Shown here: positions 7,003-13,619 of the stretch, one piece after another
How positions within the stretch are numbered: position 1 is the first letter of the stretch
Layout of the letters: the number at the start of each line of letters is the position of its first letter
Assembly: GCA_003511885.1 (NCBI GenBank)
Contig: DOIX01000343.1
Location: forward strand, 12,063 to 27,482
From: Cyanobacteria bacterium UBA11153
GTDB lineage: Bacteria; Cyanobacteriota; Cyanobacteriia; Cyanobacteriales; Coleofasciculaceae
Direction of reading: 5' to 3'
Length of the DNA: 15,420 bases
Notes under the pieces: generated by a model
The model's input: only the letters and a program-made list of their open reading frames with translations
What the model was told of the DNA's origin: nothing
Databases searched by the model: none
Position numbers and translations under genes: made by a program

Positions 7003-7095
7003 TATAGCACTACGCAAACATGTTAGGACATTTCCCCGTTCCCCGTTCCCTTTTGAGGCAAATCTGTTGTCCTAATCCGTTTTGGTACTGCTACA
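7003..7095. mobile_element. 93-bp MITE sharing terminal repeats with the IS630 copy
   Basis: The left end is TATAGCACTACG, then AAACATG, then TTAGGACA (7003-7030). The right end, reverse-complemented from 7095, is TGTAGCAGTACC, then an AAACGGA-like spacer, then TTAGGACA (to 7068). This matches the pattern TATAGCGCTACG...TTAGGACA of the IS630 element at 398-1355, with the same spacing. The centre carries two CCCCGTT copies and no coding sequence. It is most simply a non-autonomous derivative that an IS630 transposase could have moved. It lies about 70 bp upstream of the xisH start. Confidence 0.75.
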
Positions 7096-7110
7096 CATAT
7101 AACAATTCAT

Positions 7111-7138
7111 TTAGCCATTAGTTATTAGCCATTAGCCA
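7111..7138. repeat. Two 14-bp tandem repeats (TTAGCCATTAG units)
   Basis: TTAGCCATTAGTTA (7111-7124) is followed by TTAGCCATTAGCCA (7125-7138), then an A/C-rich heptamer-like stretch to about 7175 at the 3' end of the cyclase gene. Confidence 0.7.
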
Positions 7139-7170
7139 TAAACCAATCACAAACAACCAATAACAAACCA

Positions 7171-8811
7171 CTAATAACGAATAATCTTTTTGTTCTTCAG
7201 TAAATAACAATTCATTTCTCCCTTACCTTTAACTTGAATCCGTCCCCTTTCCTCAAATCGATAGTAATTTTTTAATAATTTGTAAGTATCTTCTGTCACC
7301 TGAATTCTACCAGGTAATCCATGGGATTCCATACGACTGGCGATATTTACCGTATCACCCCACAAGTCGTAGATAAACTTTTTCGTACCAATAATACCTG
7401 CAATAACTGGTCCAGTATTAATGCCAATCCGGATATTAAAAGTTTTACCAGTTTCTTGGCAAAATTGCTTAATAACTGTTTGCATATCTAACGCCATTTG
7501 AGCGATGGCTTCAGCATGATTAGGCATGGGCATTGGCAATCCACCTACTACCATATACGCATCGCCAATAGTCTTAATTTTTTCTAAACTATGAATTTCT
7601 GTTAAACGATCGAATTCCGAGAAAATTTCATTGAGAATTTCCACTAACTCAATGGGAGAAGTGTTAGAAGCTAACTCAGTAAAACCGACAATATCGGCAA
7701 ATAAAACAGTTACCTCAGAAAAATGATCGGCAATTGTCAATTCCTCTCGCTTCAACCGCTTGGCAATTGGTTCTGGTAAAATATTGAGGAGTAGTCTTTC
7801 TGACTTCGCTTGTTCGATTGCCAAATTCCTTAAAGCCGAAGCAAATTGTCGGGCAATGGTGACAGCGGCAATAATTGCGATCGCAACTGCGACAATTAGT
7901 AATATGGTAGCAGCGCGACTGGTGAGGGCAATGATGGAATAGGTACGCTTGGCTTCGGCATTGGCAATATCGACTAGTTTGTTGGATAAGGCTTCGGCTT
8001 GCTCGTCGAATTTTCTAATTTTTTCCTGAATTTCACCATCAAGTTTGACAATATCTCGGGCAACTGACAGATAATTATCTAAATATTTTAATCCTTGAGT
8101 ACGTTCGATAGTATCTAACTTAGCACTAACGGAAATTCGATCTCGCAATCTCTGTGCGGCTTGATACATCAACTCCATTTTGGCTGGCTGACGAGTTGAT
8201 AAGTATTCTTTTTCATTAGACTTCATTTCTTGAAATAAAGCTAGCAATTCTGGACTATCAGATAGTTGCAGTCTACTGCTTAAAAGAGTTGAATTTTGAT
8301 CGAGTTGTTCCAACACCCCAACATTATCAATTCCCAAATTCCCCACCCAAGCAATAGTTTCCTGAAAACTGCGGGAATACTGTTCGACAATTTCCGCATA
8401 TTCCACTAAATTGGCATTACTGCTGTCTTTGCCACTACCTCCCTGCGCCTTAGCTAAAATCTCTTGTAATTCGCTACTAATATCTAGTACTTTGTCAATT
8501 TCTTGGCGATGTGACTGACGAAAATCATTGATTTTCTTACTAGAGGAACTAATACTAGGCCATTGGAGAAAAAACTCGGTTTCTAATCGACGTGCATTCC
8601 TTAATGCGCCATCCATTCTGAAACCTTCACGTTGAACTTCAATACTAGTCAGTACTACTTTTTCTGTTTCATCTTCCATCTGCCGCAGAGAAAAAAATCC
8701 GGTCATTGCCACAATCCCAATTAACAAGAGGAGGGCAATAAATGAAAAGTTAAATTTGGTGGTGATGCTAATTTTGCGCCGAGCAATAATCAAGCGCTTT
8801 AGTAATTTCAT
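7171..8811 (-). CDS. Membrane-bound class III adenylate cyclase with extracytoplasmic helical sensor
   Basis: This 546-aa protein should make cAMP from ATP at the inner membrane. TM1 is about residues 22-42. Residues about 43-290 are a helical, Glu/Gln/Leu-rich extracytoplasmic region resembling a four-helix-bundle sensor. TM2 is about 296-320. Only a short linker (Q-A-K-S-E-R-L-L-L-N-I-L-P) separates it from the catalytic domain at about 345-540, so no full HAMP is evident. Metal-binding Asp373 lies in F-A-D-I-V-G-F-T and Asp417 in T-I-G-D-A-Y-M. Lys413 (K-I-K-T-I-G-D) and Asp482 (Y-D-L-W-G-D-T-V-N) are the residues that select adenine over guanine, and Arg493 lies in N-I-A-S-R-M-E. All are present, so adenylate rather than guanylate cyclase activity is expected. 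The sensed signal is unknown. There is no Shine-Dalgarno; the leader is a tandem repeat. Confidence 0.93.
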   Translation of the reverse strand: MKLLKRLIIARRKISITTKFNFSFIALLLLIGIVAMTGFFSLRQMEDETEKVVLTSIEVQREGFRMDGALRNARRLETEFFLQWPSISSSSKKINDFRQSHRQEIDKVLDISSELQEILAKAQGGSGKDSSNANLVEYAEIVEQYSRSFQETIAWVGNLGIDNVGVLEQLDQNSTLLSSRLQLSDSPELLALFQEMKSNEKEYLSTRQPAKMELMYQAAQRLRDRISVSAKLDTIERTQGLKYLDNYLSVARDIVKLDGEIQEKIRKFDEQAEALSNKLVDIANAEAKRTYSIIALTSRAATILLIVAVAIAIIAAVTIARQFASALRNLAIEQAKSERLLLNILPEPIAKRLKREELTIADHFSEVTVLFADIVGFTELASNTSPIELVEILNEIFSEFDRLTEIHSLEKIKTIGDAYMVVGGLPMPMPNHAEAIAQMALDMQTVIKQFCQETGKTFNIRIGINTGPVIAGIIGTKKFIYDLWGDTVNIASRMESHGLPGRIQVTEDTYKLLKNYYRFEERGRIQVKGKGEMNCYLLKNKKIIRY

Positions 8812-8819
8812 GCTGCTTG

Positions 8820-8847
8820 TTGGTTGTTTGTTATTGGTTGTTTGTTA
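8820..8847. repeat. Exact 14-bp tandem duplication in the cyclase leader
   Basis: TTGGTTGTTTGTTA occurs twice back to back. On the coding strand it gives an A/C-rich leader ending 8 nt before the cyclase start, with no recognisable ribosome site. Confidence 0.8.
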
Positions 8848-8885
8848 TTTAAGTACTATTTAATGCGGCAATACTATTCCCACAT

Positions 8886-10460
8886 TTAATAATCGCCTCC
8901 TGAACCATAATGCCATGCGTCCAGCCAACGGTGATAGTAATATTGAGTTATAGGTGGTAATCTTTTGACTGGTTTCATCATCATCTTTCCTAGGGGATAC
9001 AAACTGCTGTAAAGACTCAGATTTATGTAATGCACCATCCAATTTAATAGTGTAGTCAAGCCAACATGAGGAATCACTGGGATAACTACTCCTGGTTTAG
9101 TTACAGAAGTTAATAGTAAAGTTTTGGATAGTCCAGAAAATTGCACCACATCTTGGAGAAATGGGCGAAGTACATCGTCTCCTAATTGAGCCATAGATTG
9201 AAAGACACCAGTTAAAAGTTGATTAATTTGATTGGGATTTAATTTTTGGTCGATTCCCACACTCATAGCGCGTTGAAACATCCAAGTTACAGCAATATTG
9301 GGTTGATATGGCTGTAGCTGTGCGATCGCATCTTGGCCCAAAAAATCACCTTTGAGGGCTTCATCAATCCCTTCTGTCAAGCGTTTGAGGTGTCGCACCA
9401 TCGCACCAAAACCGCCAAAACTGACGGGAGATTGAGTACCGCTGCTATCACCTATTGGTAAAATTCGATCCCAAGGCATTCGAGTTGGGCTTTGTTTGTA
9501 GGAGGGAAAAAAGCCAAATAGCACTCGTTTAAAGTCAAGTTGGGATAATTCGATATTTTGATATTCTGGCAAGAGACGGAAGTATTCGTCTAAGAGAAAT
9601 TCTAAGCTAGGGCGTTGGGGATGGGCATCTAAGTAAGTAAATAAATAAGTTGTTCTCCCATCTCTGGCAGGAAAGGCTTCCCAGAAATATTGACATTGAT
9701 TTTGAATAGGCGTAAAAGATACAATTAAGTCACCTGTTTCATTTTGAGGAAAGCCTTGGGCGCAGCTACCGACAACTAAACATACCCCTTCCGGTTTTTG
9801 CCCTTGCCGTGCTTGTTGTACGATAGGAGAAAAATGTCCCATAGCATCAATAAGTAATCGGGTGGTTAAAGTGATAGATGAGGGTTGAGAGGTAAAAGGG
9901 TTTTGATGATTTGCTTCTAATTGAACGCCATCGGGATGAATTATGGCACAGCCAAAGGCAGTGTTTTCCAATAACTTACCGCCAGCTTCCATAAATTTAA
10001 TTTTCAGGGCATTAAGGAGGAAAACTGGGTCAATTCCCATATTGAGAACATCTCGAATCCAGAAATCAGATCCCTCAAAAAAGCTAACTCTACCAGGATT
10101 ATATTCGCTGGCGATCGCAATTGCTAATTCTGCCTCAGATAGAAGTTCTAATTCTAATAATACAGCCAATTCTTGACGAGAAATATTCCATTCTTGCTCT
10201 CTCCCTCGCAAAATTCCCCGCTCAATTAAAGCAACTCGCCAACCTCGCTTTTGCAAGGCTACCCCCATCATTATTCCCAATGTACCGCCACAAATCACCA
10301 CATCCCAGTCTGTGCTTCCTAAAGTATCTTGGCTTTCTTTGACTCCTGTAGGAATAGGTGTGGTATTCTCCCGCAGTGCTTGCCAAAGTTTATCTGTGTT
10401 GCGGAGACGGCTGAGGATATCGCCTGGTAATTGAGAGAGAATTTGTTGCGTTTGCTTCAT
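8886..10460 (-). CDS. cruP: FAD-dependent lycopene cyclase paralogue, CruP-like
   Basis: This 524-aa flavoprotein belongs to the CruA/CruP branch of carotenoid cyclase-like proteins. A Rossmann FAD site, D-V-V-I-C-G-G-T-L-G-I, lies at residues 53-63, with the ribose-binding acidic residue Glu80 in A-L-I-E-R-G. It is followed by the family signature L-R-G-R-E-Q-E-W-N-I-S-R at 84-95. A further conserved region, I-G-D-S-S-G-T-Q-S-P-V-S-F-G-G-F-G, lies in the C-terminal half. CruP length (about 520 aa) fits better than CruA, which is longer. In oxygenic phototrophs CruP has been linked to protection against reactive oxygen species rather than bulk lycopene cyclisation. No signal peptide is present. 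I see no clear ribosome site before the ATG. It is a stand-alone gene with the same orientation as the cyclase 75 bp downstream, with a repeat between. CruA is the main alternative. Confidence 0.82.
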   Translation of the reverse strand: MKQTQQILSQLPGDILSRLRNTDKLWQALRENTTPIPTGVKESQDTLGSTDWDVVICGGTLGIMMGVALQKRGWRVALIERGILRGREQEWNISRQELAVLLELELLSEAELAIAIASEYNPGRVSFFEGSDFWIRDVLNMGIDPVFLLNALKIKFMEAGGKLLENTAFGCAIIHPDGVQLEANHQNPFTSQPSSITLTTRLLIDAMGHFSPIVQQARQGQKPEGVCLVVGSCAQGFPQNETGDLIVSFTPIQNQCQYFWEAFPARDGRTTYLFTYLDAHPQRPSLEFLLDEYFRLLPEYQNIELSQLDFKRVLFGFFPSYKQSPTRMPWDRILPIGDSSGTQSPVSFGGFGAMVRHLKRLTEGIDEALKGDFLGQDAIAQLQPYQPNIAVTWMFQRAMSVGIDQKLNPNQINQLLTGVFQSMAQLGDDVLRPFLQDVVQFSGLSKTLLLTSVTKPGVVIPVIPHVGLTTLLNWMVHYINLSLYSSLYPLGKMMMKPVKRLPPITQYYYHRWLDAWHYGSGGDY

Positions 10461-10582
10461 GGTTGACTTTTTTTAGCAGAGAGTCTCTATCCTCGATCCT
10501 AATCTCTATCTGCCTGAATCGGAATAGTATTGATTTGGGGGAAGTTTAGTGGGGCAAGTCGAGCTGGGTGATGGGTTACTGC

Positions 10583-10684
10583 TATAGCACCTTGAGATTA
10601 GGAGGTTTTGATCCCCCCGAGCCAACCTGAAAAAAGGGGGATAAGCAGAAAGAGAATGTCCTAATCTATATTTGTACCGCTAGA
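10583..10684. mobile_element. About 100-bp MITE with IS630-like ends and an internal G/C hairpin
   Basis: The left end TATAGCACCTTGAGATTAGGA (10583-10603) parallels the reverse complement of the right end, which begins TCTAGCGGTAC and reaches AGATTAGGACA (10684-10657). Both resemble the TATAGCRSTAC...TTAGGACA ends of the IS630 copy. Inside, ATCCCCCC (10611-10618) and GGGGGAT (10636-10642) can form a hairpin of a kind common in cyanobacterial intergenic DNA. The 329-bp gap at 10461-10789 holds this element, the cloverleaf-like repeat and the psb28 promoter, and no gene. Confidence 0.65.
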
Positions 10685-10715
10685 TGAGACTCATCCTGAC
10701 AGCCCCTAGGTGGGA

Positions 10716-10745
10716 GCGATAGCTTCGCTCGCCTTCGGCATCGCA
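10716..10745. repeat. Dispersed palindromic repeat, copy 1 (cloverleaf-like)
   Basis: This 30-bp unit recurs at 12378-12407 with one mismatch. It can fold as an outer stem GCGAT/ATCGC (10716-10720, 10740-10744) enclosing two hairpins, AGC-TTC-GCT (10721-10729) and GCC-TTC-GGC (10731-10739). It lies just upstream of the psb28 promoter. Confidence 0.8.
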
Positions 10746-10752
10746 AATTTTG

Positions 10753-10769
10753 TATAATAAATTTATTAT
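10753..10769 (+). promoter_or_regulatory. Putative -10 box overlapped by a perfect 16-bp palindrome upstream of psb28
   Basis: TATAAT at 10753-10758 lies 31 nt before the ATG and is a good -10 hexamer. No strong -35 is visible; the expected position falls in the dispersed repeat. The sequence ATAATAAATTTATTAT (10754-10769) is a perfect palindrome covering the -10 box, so it could be an operator or simply AT-rich symmetry. Confidence 0.5.
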
Positions 10770-10789
10770 TCCCTTAAATTTAATTTAAC

Positions 10790-11170
10790 ATGATTACCCA
10801 AATTCCATCCATTCAATTTTTTGAAGGGATTTACGAAGAACTAAGTAACGTCAGCTTACGCCGAAGCCGCCATTCCGGTATCCGCAACGTACTCATGAGC
10901 TTCAAATCATTAAAGGCTTTGGAAAAATTCAACAGTTTTACCAAAAAGTTTAGTAATTCCCTCATGTTAATCGATGAGGAAGGCACGATTAGCGTTGAAC
11001 CTTCTTCCGTGAAATTTATCTTTGGCGGCGATGATGGAGATGACTTAGAAAGAGTGGATTGTCAGTTTGAAATTGAGAGAGAAGATCATTGGGAACGATT
11101 CATGCGATTTATGAACCGCTATGCTGAAGCTAATGGCATGGCTTATGGTGACAGCGGGAAAACTCAATAA
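10790..11170 (+). CDS. psb28-2: Photosystem II assembly factor Psb28 paralogue (Psb28-2 type)
   Basis: This 126-aa soluble protein of the Psb28 family associates transiently with photosystem II assembly intermediates on the cytoplasmic side of the thylakoid. Family marks are I-Q-F-F-E-G near the start, S-L-R-R-S-R at about 22-27, L-M-L-I-D-E-E-G-T-I at about 58-67, a Psb28-typical V-K-F-I-F-G-G and the strongly conserved W-E-R-F-M-R-F-M-N-R-Y-A-E-A-N-G. The ends and the S-G-I-R-N-V-L-M-S-F segment resemble the second paralogue known in Synechocystis (Psb28-2) more than Psb28-1, which is an assignment from memory. No membrane segment is present. A TATAAT box lies upstream. No Shine-Dalgarno is obvious; the region before ATG is AT-rich. 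It is monocistronic as far as visible. Confidence 0.9.
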   Translation: MITQIPSIQFFEGIYEELSNVSLRRSRHSGIRNVLMSFKSLKALEKFNSFTKKFSNSLMLIDEEGTISVEPSSVKFIFGGDDGDDLERVDCQFEIEREDHWERFMRFMNRYAEANGMAYGDSGKTQ

Positions 11171-11267
11171 TTAAAACCCATAACTTCAATAAGTGAGTTT
11201 TGAGTTTAAAATCTCCTCGGAATAGAGTACATTAGTTAAAATGTAGCACTACCTTAAATGAGAAGGT

Positions 11268-11274
11268 AAGGAAG
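11268..11274 (+). promoter_or_regulatory. Ribosome binding site beside a small hairpin
   Basis: AAGGAAG sits 4 nt before the ATG at 11279. Immediately upstream, TACCTT and AAGGTA (separated by AAATGAG) can form a 6-bp hairpin whose right arm abuts the ribosome site. Confidence 0.5.
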
Positions 11275-11278
11275 ATTA

Positions 11279-12202
11279 ATGAAAGTAGCAATTACTGGAG
11301 CAACTGGATTTGTGGGCAGTCGGTTAGTAAAACGACTCCTATCTCAAAATCATCAACCCCTAATTTTAACCCGCAATCCCACGGGAGCAGCGCGGATGTT
11401 CCCAAAATTAGAGATAGTTGCCTATACACCCACAGTATCCGGTTCCTGGCAAAATGCGATCGCAGGTTGTGATGCTGTGGTAAATTTAGCAGGTGTCCCG
11501 ATTGCCGAACATCGCTGGAGTCCCCAACGTAAGGAAGAAATTTTCAATAGCCGTCAGTTAGTAACCCAAAAAATTGTTGAAGCCATCGCCCAAGCTAATC
11601 CCAAACCAGCCGTATTAATTAACACCTCTGCCATCGGTTATTACGGTACTAGCGAAACTGCTACTTTTGATGAAAATAGTCCCTCTGGTAATGACTTTCT
11701 CGCCCAAGTTTGTCAAGCTTGGGAAGGGGAAGCTATGAAAGTTAAAGATCCTGGGGTTCGTTTAGTTATTTTACGTTTTGGCATAGTTTTAGGTAATGGA
11801 GGGGCACTCGCCAAAATGTTGCCGCCATTCCAAATGTTTGCCGGGGGACCAATTGGTACGGGTAAGCAGTGGTTTTCTTGGATTCATATCGATGATTTAG
11901 TAAATTTAATCATCACAGCATTAACTCAATCCCAAATTGAAGGTGTCCTCAATGCTACTGCACCAAATCCTGTCAGGATGTCAGAATTTTGTCATACATT
12001 AGGTGAAGTTTTGCATCGCCCTTCTTGGCTACCTGTGCCCAGTTTTGCCATAGAAGCTTTATTAGGAGAAGGAGCAAGTGTGGTTTTAGAAGGACAGGAA
12101 GTTTTACCTAAACGTACACTTAATTATGGTTTTCAGTATCAATATCCCACTGCTAAAGAAGCACTAACAGAAATATTGACTAAAAATGCCATGGACAGTT
12201 GA
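11279..12202 (+). CDS. TIGR01777 / YfcH-like NAD(P)-binding epimerase-fold protein (cyanobacterial SulA homologue)
   Basis: This 307-aa cytoplasmic protein is an extended short-chain dehydrogenase-type protein. The nucleotide-binding motif G-A-T-G-F-V-G is at residues 7-13. The middle carries N-T-S-A-I-G-Y-Y-G (Ser and Tyr of the family) and W-E-G-E-A, then [17 protein letters not shown] and N-A-T-A-P-N-P-V. The end is the DUF1731-type tail with [21 protein letters not shown] and L-N-Y-G-F. In plants (GC1) and Synechocystis, homologues affect plastid or cell division, although the enzymatic substrate is unknown. Here AAGGAAG lies 4 nt before the ATG. The last four residues (A-M-D-S) are encoded by the start of an intergenic repeat that also supplies the stop codon. 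Confidence 0.92.
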   Translation: MKVAITGATGFVGSRLVKRLLSQNHQPLILTRNPTGAARMFPKLEIVAYTPTVSGSWQNAIAGCDAVVNLAGVPIAEHRWSPQRKEEIFNSRQLVTQKIVEAIAQANPKPAVLINTSAIGYYGTSETATFDENSPSGNDFLAQVCQAWEGEAMKVKDPGVRLVILRFGIVLGNGGALAKMLPPFQMFAGGPIGTGKQWFSWIHIDDLVNLIITALTQSQIEGVLNATAPNPVRMSEFCHTLGEVLHRPSWLPVPSFAIEALLGEGASVVLEGQEVLPKRTLNYGFQYQYPTAKEALTEILTKNAMDS

Positions 12203-12286
12203 CAATGGACAATGGACAATTGTCCATTGTCAACTATCAACTATCCACTATCAACTATCAACTGTCAACTATCCACTATCAACTAG
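12190..12286. repeat. Palindrome plus eight CAACTAT-type heptamers
   Basis: ACAATGGACAA and TTGTCCATTGT meet head to head around 12220, forming an uninterrupted 22-bp palindrome. Eight consecutive heptamers follow at 12231-12286 (CAACTAT, with CCACTAT, CAACTGT and CAACTAG variants). The first bases of this block lie inside the end of the upstream gene. This is the heptameric short tandem repeat type of filamentous cyanobacteria. Confidence 0.85.
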
Positions 12287-12338
12287 TTTAGTCCTAGATT
12301 GCCTTTCCCATCAGATGGCGCTAATCGGAGAAATAAAG

Positions 12339-13334
12339 ATGCTAGGTTTTAGCTTACCTTGGAGATTATTAAGTTTTGCGAGAGCTTCGCTCGCCTTCGG
12401 CATCGCAATTTTGATTATAATCAGCAGTTGCACTCAGGAATCTCTTGCTCCCCTGCGGATTGCCACCAATCTTTGGCCTGGATATGAACCCTTGCATCTA
12501 GCCCGTGACCTCGGTTACTATGGCGATACACCTATTCAAATCGTAGAATATGCCTCTAATACAGAAAGAGTGAGGGCTTTTCGGAATGGCGATGTCGAAA
12601 TGACTTCCGCTTCCCTGAATACGGTTTTGGAAATAGCAGAAACTAATCCAGATACTCGTATTTTTCTCATCGTCGATTTTTCTGATGGTGCAGATGGTAT
12701 TGTCGCTAAACCAGAGATTAAAAATCTCCAAAGTCTCAAAGGGCGAAAAGTTGGCTTAGAATCCTCAACCTTGGGATTATTTCTCCTGACTCGCGGTTTA
12801 GAAAAAGTTGGCTTATCTCTCCAAGATGTCAAAACAATTCCTCTGGAAATACCTCAGCAGGAAGAAGCCTTCCGCAAAAATAGCGTCGATGCTGTAGTTA
12901 CTTATGGCCCACCTCGTTCTAATTTACTTGCTAGTGGTGCTAAATCGATATTTGATACATCCCAAATTCCGGGAGAAGTTGTCGATACCCTAATTGGCAA
13001 TGCTGATTTAGTAAATACCCATGCTACTCAAATGAAAGTGTTATTAACTGCTTGGTTTAAGGCTCTAGATTACATCAATAAAAATCCTGAAGATGCGTCT
13101 CGTCGTATGGCACAGCGACAAGGTGTTACCACGGAACAGTTCAAAAAAACTCTCAATGGTGTCCGGTTACTGAATCTTGAGGAAAATCAACAACTCTTAG
13201 GAAAAACCGATCCTTCATTTCTCAATGGAATTAACAGACTATCTAATTTTATGACAAACAATAGGTTCCTCAAGCAAAATCTAGATCCCAACCCATTACT
13301 AAATGACCAATTGGTGAAAAATATCAAACTTTAA
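12339..13334 (+). CDS. Lipoprotein substrate-binding protein of an ABC-type system (NMT1/SsuA/TauA-like)
   Basis: This 331-aa periplasmic binding protein is probably lipid-anchored. Residues 1-30 form a signal peptide (W-R-L-L-S then a hydrophobic A-F-G-I-A-I-L-I-I-I stretch) with lipobox I-S-S-C and lipidated Cys31. The mature part begins P-L-R-I-A-T-N-L-W-P-G-Y-E-P-L, typical of the nitrate/sulfonate/taurine/thiamine-precursor group, with L-A-R-D-L-G-Y-Y and L-K-G-R-K-V-G-L-E-S-S-T-L-G. Two lobes and a hinge are consistent with length. I chose ATG 12339 because GGAG lies 8 nt before it, while the longer frame from 12186 reads through the heptamer repeats. No permease or ATPase gene is adjacent, so the ligand is unknown and it may serve a distant transporter or a sensor. 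Codons 14-23 of the signal peptide are a copy of a dispersed repeat. Confidence 0.88.
   Translation: MLGFSLPWRLLSFARASLAFGIAILIIISSCTQESLAPLRIATNLWPGYEPLHLARDLGYYGDTPIQIVEYASNTERVRAFRNGDVEMTSASLNTVLEIAETNPDTRIFLIVDFSDGADGIVAKPEIKNLQSLKGRKVGLESSTLGLFLLTRGLEKVGLSLQDVKTIPLEIPQQEEAFRKNSVDAVVTYGPPRSNLLASGAKSIFDTSQIPGEVVDTLIGNADLVNTHATQMKVLLTAWFKALDYINKNPEDASRRMAQRQGVTTEQFKKTLNGVRLLNLEENQQLLGKTDPSFLNGINRLSNFMTNNRFLKQNLDPNPLLNDQLVKNIKL
12378..12407. repeat. Dispersed palindromic repeat, copy 2, inside a signal-peptide coding region
   Basis: The unit is identical to 10716-10745 except for one base (position 5, G instead of T). Read in frame it encodes A-R-A-S-L-A-F-G-I-A, residues 14-23 of the binding-protein signal peptide. 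Confidence 0.85.
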
Positions 13335-13335
13335 A

Positions 13336-13402
13336 TATAGCAACTGCCACATCGGTATTAGCAGAAATAACGTCATGAATAGAGGCTTAAACCATTGCTA
13401 TA
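13336..13402. other. Short TATAGCAA inverted repeat after the binding-protein gene
   Basis: TATAGCAA (13336-13343) and TTGCTATA (13395-13402) are exact inverted copies enclosing 51 bp, starting just after the stop codon. It may be a further miniature element or a transcript-end hairpin; the match is only 8 bp. The 285-bp gap continues with A/T-rich DNA, T/G-rich heptamers (about 13465-13505) and the 14-bp array. I see no gene in it. Confidence 0.35.
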
Positions 13403-13563
13403 TAAATGGCTTTATTCTTCTTAAATAATTGTCAATTTTTAAAAATCAACTGTCAACTGCTATAGTTGTTCTTTATTGGTTATTATTTGTTGGTTGTTGA
13501 TTGTTCGTTTCTGGGCAAACAAGGAATAAAGGAAGCTGGCTAGGTATTGTCAAATAACAAATA

Positions 13564-13619
13564 ACTAACCACAAACAACTAACCACAAACAACTAACCAC
13601 AAATAATTAACCACAGACA
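13564..13619 (+). repeat. Four 14-bp tandem repeats abutting the histidine kinase start codon
   Basis: ACTAACCACAAACA occurs twice exactly, then as ACTAACCACAAATA and ATTAACCACAGACA. The fourth unit ends at the base before ATG 13620. No Shine-Dalgarno exists in this leader. A complementary T/G-rich stretch lies at about 13465-13505 and could pair with it in RNA. Confidence 0.88.

Noticed and set aside
12186..12338. N-terminal extension of the binding protein from the ATG at 12186
   Set aside because: The extension reads through heptamer repeats (repeated Q-L-S-T and H-Y-Q-L-S-T). A lipoprotein signal peptide with GGAG upstream begins at 12339.
13564..13619. CRISPR array
   Set aside because: The 14-bp units are contiguous without spacers and have no cas genes nearby; the other heptamer blocks fail in the same way.
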